Of a stretch of 64,000 bases of DNA, positions 12,183-24,500 are shown one piece after another. Location: positions 6,399,876-6,463,875 of the forward strand of contig CM057161.1 of NCBI GenBank assembly GCA_029962745.1, read 5' to 3'. The notes under the pieces are model-generated. The model saw nothing but the letters and a program-made list of their open reading frames with translations, was not told where the DNA came from and ran no database searches. The translations under genes and the position numbers were made by a program. This DNA comes from Echinometra lucunter. Taxonomy: Eukaryota > Echinodermata > Echinoidea > Camarodonta > Echinometridae. Each line of letters begins with the position of its first letter. Position 1 is the stretch's first letter.

Positions 12183-15100
12183 CTGTGAAAAAGAAAAAAG
12201 AATTCGTAGAGAAGCTTGAGTTCTGGGAAAGGTAAAAAATAATTTTGTGAGCTTTCTCATTCTTCCCAAATCAGTTAGGAAGAATATTATAATGAAAATG
12301 TCCCCTAGAAAGGATTGCTCTTCAAATGCCCTCATATTGGAAATATGACAAGAAAAAGTTAAGCCAGATATGTGTGTTGTCCCATGTACTCATTTCTTTG
12401 TGCAGTGCAAGTACCTTTTGGGAAAAGTAAATGAATTTCCCATCAATTTAATTATCTCCAAATCTAACACTTTTTCTTGACAGTTTAATTTTTCGCTAAT
12501 TTGGTGATTATGTCTTTGCTAAAATTTTCTCTTGATAAATGCATGTATTCAAGTATAGGAACATCATTCAAAACATGAAAATGATAACTCCCTAATATGT
12601 CAAAATTGTCCAAAATGGCTAAATTATCTGAATGCAAAAATATTACCTTGTATAGTACATGTATATCTTAGTATTCTGATTGTAGAAAAACCCATATTAC
12701 TCATTCTCACAACAAAAAATTAAGGCTTGCTGAATAAACACAAAAGAGACCCAGTGCATATTTGTTATAAGAATTGTCCATTTCAGCACCTAGCGTGGTG
12801 AACTTTATTAGGACTTTTAAAATTAAGTTTGAACATAGGGGAAAAAATTTCTGTTGGTTTGTGTGAGGCTCTTTGGAAGTACAATATTAAACTTACCGTT
12901 GCATCTGTACTGCCTGGTTCGGTGAAGACCTCCAGATCATGATCTGCGCGGAGACGGTAACCAAGGGTGAAAGATGAAACTCCGGTCCAAGAATCAGCCT
13001 TGCTCATGTAGAGTCCTTTAGTTTCAAGCTGTGGAATAGATTACTTGCTAATTATTGCCACTAGTCTCAAAGGAGTTTGGGGGGTCTATTTGAAATGTAG
13101 TTTCTTGCAAGTTCAGTTAAATACCCATTGTTTAGTAAAGTTAGGAAGTAGGAACACTGATACATCGGATTTGTCCGAAACATTATACAGGACATTTCTT
13201 CTTTAACTGACTGGCTTGACACTGGTTGAGAATTTTTGTCCATGTGGCGAGTAGGTAAAAAATCGGAGGCTTCAAGCAGAAAAGGTATTTATTTGGCTCT
13301 CCACCTAAAGGAAGAGTAATGGTTCCAAAGTCATGAAGTGTCTTTTTTTTAATGTGTGCTGTATACTTTGTATTAGATATTTTCATTTACTAGCAATTTA
13401 TTTAGAAATATTATTTAGCTGCCCAGCAATAGCCCAAGTAATGGTTTCAAAATACATGGAAGTTGTTTTTTGTTTGTTTGTTTATTAGTTTGTGTGTGTG
13501 TGTTTGTGTGCCTTATACATTGTAATAGATATTTTCATTTCATTAGCATCACCAACACCATTATTCTTGTCCTCTTATGACCCTATCTCCTTTCCTATTC
13601 CCCTTGTCTTTCTCTTTCTCTCGCTCTTCCCATGTCCTACTTTATCGTCATTACCACCATTACGACTGTTCTATTCCTCTTTTCTTTTCCTCCTCAGCAT
13701 CATCATTGCCTTTCTATCACACACGCACACACACACACACGTGCACCTCCACACACGCATGCGCGCACACACACACAAAAAAAAAACATTCATGTGAATA
13801 CCTTTGAAATTGTCCTTGGCCTCCCGAGGTCGATGTCCAGCTGGAAGTCGAGCTGCTCCCCTTCATTGGTAAAATTCCCCAAATTTATAGACGGAGTATC
13901 ATCAATGGCATAAAACCACAACCCATAGTCATCACTGTCATCATTGTTATGCATCAGTGTTCCAGTCATCATGGTTGTGTTAACTTCAAAGGGTAGCCCA
14001 CATCCTAGTTGTAGGATAATACAAGACGACATGTTTATTATTTACCGGTAGTGGGGAAATGTAAAAATACAAGTACTGTGTTATATAATAAAAGGCAGTA
14101 GACAAAAAAAGCCTCCCCCTTATTTTTCCTAATTTTGTCAGAGATGTATTTTTGGGCTTGAATAGTGCTCCCATCACAACCACAAAATCCTCACTCCTTG
14201 CCAGCAGTGATATTTAAAATATATATGTTTGTTGTTATTATGTCTTTACATCCAACAGTTCATGTTTGACTTTAATGCAGAAAGTTACTGTTGATGAATA
14301 AATGTTTCATTTTGAGAACTTAAGAATGTCCCAAAATTACATTTTGTGAATTATATACCTGAAAAGTATACTGCCTGTTTGCTGATTCCCCCGCAAGGTT
14401 CGCCGTTCACTCCGCACGTCTGTGCGCACTGATCGATTGCCGTTTCCTGATTGGCCATGCTGTTGCCGCATGCACACTCCCCGATATCATTGCGCAATCC
14501 CGTGTAGCGGTAACCCGCGTCATGACAGTAGGCAACGCACGTAGCATGGTCCAAGGTGAGCGGTGTGGTTTGAACCTCGCTTACGTCACTGTTGTCGTAG
14601 CAGCCGATGAACTTGTCTTTCTCTGTTTGGTTAGCAATGGGGAAGACATGAAAGGATCGTGAGGTGTTCTTTGAAGTTGCCAATACGTGGACTTTTTTTC
14701 TCTTGACTATTTTGATTATGACATTGCAATTAAGTATTAAAGTACAAGACGAATGACAAAATAAGTCCATATCTAACATAGATTGAAATTCTTTTTTTTT
14801 TTTTTACGCCAACTGGAATTTAACAAAAAAGAACAACAGCAAAAGAGAAAAAACTAAACTTCTGTAAGCAAAAAAATGAAAAATAAAAATTGGACGCAAG
14901 TGAAATTCAAGGAATGTATCTCGTCAATCTTTTTATTTTCTTCAGGAGTGTTCATATTTTGTGGTTCGCTGTTCACGTTTCAAATGTGCATGCAGAGTCC
15001 TGCTTGTCGATAAAATATTCTTTGAAGTGACGAGCACCTGTAAGCATCATGTAAGGAAAAAAGAGAATTCAAGGAAATTTTGGAATTCATTATTCTTGTT

Positions 15101-18100
15101 TAAAAGATACCTTTTGGACATTTGAGCCTGATTTTGTAATCTTCACAAGCATATTCTTGTGGGACCAGCTTCCATGTCAACACCACAATAGAATCATTCA
15201 TCGTCTGCGTCTGTACCAAATCCACCGTTGCGTTGCCGCACTGCACAGTAGTGTTGAGGTACAAGGGGGTGTTTGCAGTGGTGCTCATGGCCATTGTAAA
15301 GGCTCCGGTTGTACCAGGTATTCCCGTTGTAGCGGCACCGGCCAGTCCGCCGGTGGTGCCTGGGAATGCTGTGGTGGTTGGTTCGCCAGTGGGTCGCGGC
15401 GTGTAGGGCTCGAGGTAGACAAGGCTCCCGTTGGCAGCCACGCCGTACAGAGAGCAGCCGTATTGCTGTATCTGGGTTGTGACGTTGATATCGTAGACGT
15501 CATAGTTGGTCGTGTTAACTGTGACGTTAAAGTAGATGGTCTGATCCTCCTAGTAGAGTGAAATTAGATTTATACACCGATACTTTAGTAAGACCAAAGG
15601 TTTAGGGCGTGAGGAAACGTCGGTCAGTCTTTATACGATGGGGTCAGCATTAAAAGAGTTGTTTTAAATGTCCAATAGTCAAGACAGTTAAGCTTTTATT
15701 ACTCCCGATGAGGCCAAAGTAGCCGATGGCAGCAGAATTCATATGGAGAAATGGTATCGGCAAAAAAAATGATCCTTTTACATCTGTTCAATTTGTTTGC
15801 AGATAGCAAGCCTATATCATCCATCCCTCCAGATACCTTTATACTTAGCCATAATGCGTGAAGTGTTATTACTGGTACTACCTATTCCTTACAAGAAAAG
15901 GAGCCCTAGGTATCCTAGCTCTGCCATAAGATGTAAGATTTACATTTTGATTTTCTTGATCAGAGCTCCCATCGTCATCTTCCTGCCAATTTCTTTGCTT
16001 TTATCCATGTCACTAAAAACTCTTACCAAATTCCCTCCCCCTCAAGGTCATCACTAGATTTCAGGAACTTGAAAGGGGTGTTGACCTGACCAGACAACTT
16101 TTGCCGATAAATGCCAACAAATATTAATACAGAACAAATATTAAGATGCCCGCCTCCTTCTCTAGCGACACCCCTGATTCGTCCTTCCAAAGGTTTACCT
16201 TCGTACAGTTGATCCCGCCAGCCAATGTGCAAGGTACGGCCAGAACATCATCGGTAGCATCGTAGCGGAGATCGTTCACTGTCCTGCACTGGATATCGAC
16301 GGGGTTATCGCAAACCCACGGCTTTGCTGCCCTGAAATAATCGGGGGTTTCAGCGTCCGCTCCGTCGCTGGCGGGGGAGTCGCCGTTGAACCAGTCTGTC
16401 CATGTAGTCGTGTCTGTTGCAGTGAAAGAAAGAAGATATGGTTTTAAAGCATATGGTAATACTGGCAACCCTACTACCGTAGTATTCTCTCTTACTAATA
16501 CTGGGCAATATTTTATAAGGTAGATTATAAAGATGTTACAGAAAGTTGATATATATCATCGGCATATTACAACCATTCATGAGCCTTTAAAGAAAATAAC
16601 ACCCTTTGCACTCTCTCAGCTCTGAAGAGAAATCAACACTTTCCTAAAGCAAATACTGCTTTCAGATTTTACGTCAGTGAAGTATTTTCCCTTTTTTTTG
16701 TGCGATCCTGATTTAAAAGTTGGACACGGCTCATTGTTAGTTGAACAATTACTAGGGGGTGATTTTTTTTTCCAAGTACACTGTATATTTCAAGTTGGAC
16801 GCTATAGCTACTGTCATAGAGTAAGATGTCAAATGTAATTATAAAATCGGTGAAGTAAAGGTAATTTCTACTTGAATACATTTGCTTTATCTTAATTTAG
16901 GTGCCTATTTTGGAAGGGTCCTTCAAAACTTCAAGGCCAGAATAAAACAGCAATTAAGCAACTTAGATGAAACATATATTGAAAGAGAATTCTACTATTC
17001 TACTGGATTAACATACCATGGAGACTATTCTGGTAGACTGAAACAAACCCTTCCCCGCCACACATCAGCCCGCCGCCGTAGTCATTCCCACCCTCACACT
17101 CGATGTTGCATTTCGCCTCATCGTCGTACTCGATCTCGAGATCATCCATCGAGTTATGACAGATACAGTACGAAGCATTATACAGGGAGGCATACATGAA
17201 CCCTAACACCTCGCACTCGCCCAGGCATTCGTTGACGGTGATTCCCGGGTAGGGTATGACGGTGGTCACATACGGGGTGGTAACGGCCTCGGTGGTGGTT
17301 GGTGCTGCGGTGGTTGTTGGGGCGTTGGTAGTCGGGGATGCCGTGGTAGCTTTTGGTTGGGCGGTTCCAGCACCGGCAGCACCGGTGCCAACGGCGACTG
17401 TCGCACCAGCAGCGGCGGCTCCAGTCGTTCCCATAGCTCCTGTTTGTAAAAGTTGGGGGAGGGGGGGGGGGGGTTTGTTGTTGTTTTTTAACTGACGTCA
17501 AATTGTTTAAATATATGCAACGTGCCTTTGGTTTCCCATTGTTTATCGTGGTATTCCGACTTGTAAATAAAGCTTCCTTATATTTAGAAACAAAGTCGAT
17601 CATTTCTAGCAGACTTTAACAGTCAAAATGACATCTGACACAAAGTCATTTTCTGTCCTTTTCCATCAAAACATACCATTTCATTCACTGTCACTTGCTC
17701 ACATAAATATTCTGTTTACTTGTTTTCAGTCGCATGTCATATCGAAGCTGTATCGCACAGCCTCTATCCCCGACATAATGTTTGATCTAGTATCTTCAAG
17801 TCGTACGTCTCTACCTTTCTCTCTTTTTCCTTTTTTTCTATAAAATTTTATTCTTCACCTTGCCGGCACTCACGAATAGGTGTGTGTATTAGATTTTGTA
17901 CTTGTATTTGTTTATTAAATTCTTTGACCTATCCATCGGCAGTTTGCTCGTATATAATTAGTTATTATATTAACGCATGATAAAAGATCAATATTTATCG
18001 CAAGTAAAACAGGAGTGAGAGATGATTTATATGCACGTACTGTTTTCGTGCATGACTTGTAATTGAAACTGCACTGCCTATGACTTTTAAATGCAATAAC

Positions 18101-19790
18101 GTAGAGATCCTCTTATCTCTTTATTCATTTATTTTTTTTATATTAATCATTACCTCCGGCTCCTGCCGTTGTCATTCCGCTGCCGACAGTTGTTTCTCCA
18201 GCCGCTGTAGAAAAATGATGCAAAATGTTAACCAGGTGCTCCTAAATCCTTTGATTTTTAGATTGTACTCAATATCAACGAACCCTACAAGAAGTACATT
18301 CAAAGACCTGTCTCTTCGAACGCAGAGAGCCTAATGAACGGGTATATAACACTTTTGTTCGTCAGTGTCTCAGTTTTCCAAGCCTATCATGCCTATCCTG
18401 GCAAGTTATAATTTATTTTACATGTTATGCATTTTTAATGTTATTAAGACATTACGCTTGAGCAATATAAATATATTTTGAAAGAAACTTTCATTATCAG
18501 CTTTCTAGCACACCCACTCTGGCACTTAATTGTCAGTTAAAATACAGAAGGATTTAGAAGCACTATATATTTTCACAATTTTTTTGTAACTTCTTCAGAA
18601 AAGAAAAGACATTCAGGGGATCATTAACTATACACTACCCTGTCTGAGACGATGAAAAGTGATTTAGTTTTCTCTTCCTCCTTTTTCAACAGCCGAAACT
18701 TGCACAAAGTCTGTTTGGAAGACGATCATGATCATTACTGATTGAAAATTTTACGAGTCGAGTAGAAGGGCATGCACCAAAGGGTTTCTGGCTTCATGGC
18801 TTGCTGGACTGAGCGGAATTACACTCTCAGAAAAGCTATTAAGTTGGTTATAATATGAACCTACCAACTGTTGGGTTTTTTTTTAAACGTATGTTGTTGT
18901 TTTTTTAACCAACAGTTGGTAGGTTCATATTTTAAGCAACCTACTGATTTTTAACCATCTTTTCTGAGAGTGAAAAAGGGATGCACTTATGACCCCGTCC
19001 GGGTTTTACCTCCAGCAGTGGTCTCCATGATCAAAGTTGTCGCTTCCTCGAGCGTGGTCATTTCCTCGCCGAGGGTTGTCTCTGCCGTGGTCGTCATGGC
19101 CATGGTTGTTGGGTTAGCGGGCTCGATGACCACAAAACCGCTTTTCGGCCTTCCTCGGTAGCATCCGCGATAATTGGATCCTTTGAAAGAAACAATAATC
19201 AATGTCAACTGTTCAATTGTACTAGACACATGCTCTGACCACAATGATCACGATTATTGCTGTTCAATCAAATCCTACACAAACCAAATTGCTAACTTCA
19301 GGCTTCGATTAAATACTTTTCATCATCATAACCTTAAACCTAATCTAATATTCGATTGCGACCCAACAACAATTAGGTTAACGATATATAGCCTCGAGTT
19401 ATTGCTGCATATCATGGCGGAGCTCCTGAACCCGGGGGAGGGGTGGGGGAGGGGGTACTCAGATTTGGTTAGGACGGGAGTGTGCCGCTGAAGGCTCCAA
19501 ACTCGTACCCATTTTTAAGGGTAATTTTGGCAGAAAAGGGTTCCAATTATTAGGGATTTTGCTTTTCGGATGCGTACTTTAGCGACCGTATGGGCGAGGG
19601 TATCATTCTGAACAATAAAGTTACTCATGTTTGAAAAAAGAGAGTGGCATGTTTAGGGATTTTCTGGCACAAAATCATACCCTACGCTTAGGGATTTCTT
19701 GCAAAAAGGCGACCCATTAAAGCGGTACACTCCCGTATACACACTCCCTTTTACCATTTTAGGCGAGTAACCCCCCCCCCCCCCCCCAAA

Positions 19791-19830
<40 letters not shown>

Positions 19831-21490
19831 TACTGATTGACCCTGCATCGGCTGTGAATTCTGATCGAATAGAAGTTGATTTTTCGATTTTGCCTTTTCT
19901 CCGGCTTATCAGAATGCCGTTTATACCCTTGTATTTCTATTTACATTCACAGGCTTCTTATACTCATATGGCCATGAAAGATACTAAGATTTTTCAACAA
20001 TGAAACATTATACAGTTTTACTCTAAGCGTTTTTTGAAGTATTAACAAGGCATTTGCTTTAGTTCCGTCCCAGTGATTTGGATTGCAGTCATTTGGGAAT
20101 GGGGACGCGCTGAAGTACCTTTGAAATCCTATTTTAAATATTATGTTGTGTTAAATATGTGTAGTTCGGAGTACGACAATGCAGTAATTTTCTCTTTAAT
20201 ACTTTATTTGCATGGTATGAAAGCTATTCAGATCTAGAACGCTCGTTATAATGTCAAGTTTTTTGAAAGGCCATGATGCAGTGAGCCTTAATATAGCTCC
20301 TAAATGTGACGAAATATCACACGGATCATTCTCTTTATTGAGTAACATATCACATTTCTCGGCGAAGGCACAAAGTGACGTCTGTCGTTCCATTTGATAT
20401 CAACGTAGGCGTCAATAAATGAGTCTATTTCCAAAGGGCACGGAATCAAATTTGAGTAATTTCGAGTAAGGCAAGGATTCTTATTTAAACCAATTTTCTC
20501 CATCAAAAACATTTTCACAGTTGGAAAGTACCAATATTTGACATGTAAAAATGAGAAATGAAAAAAATCCTGCATGAGTAGAAAGCTTTTTTAGAATTAC
20601 TTATATTTTTACGTACATAACCCCCGATATTTCGGAAAAAATATCCAAAAGACGCTAAATCCATACAAATGAAAGATTTTGCAAAATTTTTCTTTTAAAA
20701 AAGGGTTAGCAATGCATGACTTCTTTCATTCTTATTTGTTAGATGCCTTTGAACGGTTAAAAGCTTTGATGTTTCGAAGAAGGAAAATGGACTAAATAAA
20801 ATTTTTGATTTACGCATAGTGGATTTAGCACCTTTTATGAAACAAATTTGGAATTAGTGCCTTTTGAAAATAAACATATTCTCTGACTCATTTTTTTGTT
20901 TCTACTTTCCTAAAATATTTTATATATTCAAATTAGTCATTTTATAGTGAATATGGAACAAACATCCAGTCGTGCTAAAACCTTAGGTTAGGTGAAAAAT
21001 GGATTAGACACCTTTTGGAAATGAGCTCTTCAAATGTATTGCTGTTCAACACCTGCACCCATCATGTGTCGCTGTGGTAAACCACCGTCGGGTTGGTTCG
21101 TTTGTCTGATTTTTTCTTTTTTTTTTCTTCTTTTTTTTTTAAAGCGAAAATGCCGTCTTTACTGCATGAATATAGGGCATCAGAATACCCCCGAGTATTA
21201 TAGTTCCGCAATATCTGTACTATACACACTCAAATGGACGTAAATTGTGGTTGACCACACACACATAACGCACACGCACACACACACACGCGAGCGCGCA
21301 CATAGTTTGCAAGAATCTTCAGTCTAATTTAAGGAGGCAGACTTAATCAGATATGGAAGAAGAAATAGTAGAAGAAGAAAAAGAAGAAGAAGGAGGAGGA
21401 GGAGGAGAAGAAGAAGAAGAAGGACGAGGAGGAGAAGAACAAGGAGGAGGAGGAGGAGGGGGTGAAGAAGGAGAAGAAGAAGAAGAAGAA

Positions 21491-21522
<32 letters not shown>

Positions 21523-24500
21523 AAGTCATATTTGGCCAGATACCGGATCAGCCGAGCGCTTGCACTATTTCTAGTCAAAATGACCAGAAAACTCTTCTGA
21601 CTCAGAATTCTGAGTCAGTAAACTTTTGACTAGAAATAGTGCAAGTGCCCGAAAGATCAGGTAATCCAGTCAAATCTGGCTAGATTGTTTGTAGAGCGTG
21701 GAACATCGGGAAGGATCGCAAAGGAAGATATAAGTGAAGTAAGCTTATTAAGCAAATTGAAGATTGAGGGAGAGATTAATGATGCATCGTTTGCAACGGG
21801 CATGTTGCAGCGACCTCATTCTACAGAAATCTTAAATAGCCCTCCCCCAACTGAAACGATGTTTGAATAAATCTTCATCTTCATGTTTTGGATAAAGTTT
21901 CATCTTCTCCCAACGGCCTAGCTCAAACGGGGCGTCATTTCATCGACGTCAATACCATGATTACCTGCGCTGTTAAACAGAGCATGTGTAGGTAATTAGC
22001 CCATACGCCAGTCACTTGAATTATTACTTGACATACATTAAATGAGACTGGAAAGACCGTCACTGGTGACGCAACCCTAACGTCAGCAAAGGACGCTTGT
22101 TGTTAGTAGGGTATAAGACCGCTGTTCCACTTGAAAGTAATTGTCATGTGCCAGTAATGCTTTGATAACAAGAAAATGTAGCAGGATATCTCACCTGTTG
22201 CATAGATAGTGACATGACCGTTGCCTCCGCAAGTATGATTAGAGTTTCCTGCTGATCCGGGACACGGTGTATCACACTCCCATGATGCACTGAAATCGTC
22301 TGTGTGTGTCGTCATCATGTTCCGTGCGCACCGGCATTTGCTTCCAGAGACACCTGAAAACAGATAATTTCATTGCTGAAGTGACTCCAATGAGCGATGA
22401 TAATTGTATGTTTTCGGGTGTCAAATATGAAATTTTATATTTCGCCCAATATATATGTTATTGTCGAACAATGTGTTACTCCGTAAGAGTGTGAAAGAAG
22501 TAAAGGAAGTGTGTGTCGTAACACACTTACTCGCAGGGGCGGTGCTACGGGGGGGGGGGCGGAGCAGGGGGCAGCCGCCCTATAATTTTTCAAGTGATAA
22601 AAAGAGGAAGAAGAAAGTAAGAAGAAGAGGAAGGAAGAGTTTGGGGAAGACAGGGCAGGGTCATACAACTATATAATAGCCCTATTCATTTAAAACGTAA
22701 ACTTATCTGTGGGTCATCTTGCCCCCCCCCCCATCAAAATAACCTGGTGTCCCCCCCCCCCCCCCCCCCCCGCTTACTCGTAGATAAGCAGGAAGGGACT
22801 ATGGACATGGCAGTTTCTATCTTATTCTATACAAAAGGCATACATTCGAACACGGGAGAGGTGGATTTTATTGGCATCGATTTGGAAAGAGCAAATGCTA
22901 CTGAAAGGGCAATATTAAATCAATTATGGAATGTAACTGTATGGTTGCTATGCACTTTTTCACGTCTGGGAAGAAACTTTGGTTTATCTCGGATCAATTT
23001 TACACAATGGCATCATTCATCCCAACCAAAGTTCGTCTGTAAATCGCCCCCCCCCCAAAAAAAAAGTAGTAGTTCACAAAGTACAGTGTGCCTACCCTAC
23101 AATGTATCAAAACGTGAGGAAGCGGGGAGGGAGCTCTTTTTACTGCATAAATGAAATGCATAGTCAAATAGCGGAGCGGTGTTGAGTCATCTTCTTTTCA
23201 CCGTTTCGTTTTTTTGTTTTTTTTTGTGATTTGTTGTGTGTTTTTGTTGTGTTTTGTGTTTTTTTTTTTCTTGCCCTTCTCTCTTTCTATTGTCCCACCC
23301 TTTCTATCTCTCGACCTTTAAAAATTGTATCAGAGCCTGACCGGTTACGGTCGGACGGACATTTGGAAAATTTCGAATGTTTGAAGGCCTCCCTGTAAAA
23401 GACATGTAATGAGATGTGTTGAGATAGTTTGTCTCATTGTGAGGGAAATCACTGAGTGAGTTGAAATTAGATCAAATTTGGTTGCTCTGTTTGTCTACTT
23501 AAACTAGAATCTGCAATTGAAAATGAACATTATCACGGACGGACAAAGATTGCATTCAATAACGGGTCAGGTTCATCATTCGATGGGAGTTTCCTTTGCC
23601 CCTTTATGTGCCCCTCTTCTGGGTTACGCGGTTGCCTTGTAACATACCAGCAAATCTGAAGCCGAATTCCCGACATGTCGCCATGCAGCCTTCAATAGTC
23701 ATCTGGTCGTGATCGTCGAGCTCCACCGCGTTGTAATCTTTGGTGAAGTCCGACGTTGACAGGCAGTTGGTGTGAGGGAAAACTGCAGAGCGAAAATCAT
23801 GAAAATGAAGTTTACTAGAAAGCTCACAAACTTATTATGTTGGGATTCTGTTTATTACAAAGCTCACAACCTACTTCTATTTCGAATCTATAATACGCCT
23901 TAAGTGTAAGTCATAGACAAAATATCAAAACATGTCAAACTTTCAACGTATCCTTTTTCATTTTAACATGAAACAATGGAAAGAAGTTATTTTGAAAGAA
24001 GTTTTTACCATATCACTCTCCCTCTTCAGGTATACGTTTCTTTATCTAGAGGAAATAAGGCCTGAAGGTTTTACACAACTACGGAATAACTGATGGCTTT
24101 CAGAATTTGCCTTTATTTTGTGTCCTAATTTCTTCTGATTTGAGGGGATTTAAGTCTGAATTGAAATATACAGTTTACATCTCACCCTCCCGCCCTCCAA
24201 AGTCCAAATGGTATAGCTTCAATCAAAGAAATGGTACAGGCTATGTCAAAGTGATGACAGTGACAAACTCTGACCTATAGTCGAGGCAGGACGTTTAGTA
24301 CCATTCTTATCGGTTTTTCAAAGATATAATTTCGTTATTCAAAATCTCACAGAGGCGTAGAAAGCTGGGGGAATGGGGAATGCACCCCCCCCCCCCAAAC
24401 ACACACATTTCGAGGTGTACTCATATTATCAGTGCACAAAAATATGTACGAATGGGTTAAGTTAATCGTCCCCCCCCCCCCCCCCCCCCGGTATGAGGAC

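Noticed and set aside
15157..15561. 134-residue plus-strand frame
   Set aside because: Antisense shadow of exon 10 of the minus-strand gene, where motifs and splice sites fit.
17178..17603. 141-residue minus-strand frame rich in Arg/His/Pro
   Set aside because: Alternative frame over exon 8. The true frame gives a WSC domain and matches splice phases.
22747..23154. 135-residue plus-strand frame starting in a C run
   Set aside because: Begins inside a transposon end and has no recognisable motif; it is intronic on the opposite strand of a supported gene.
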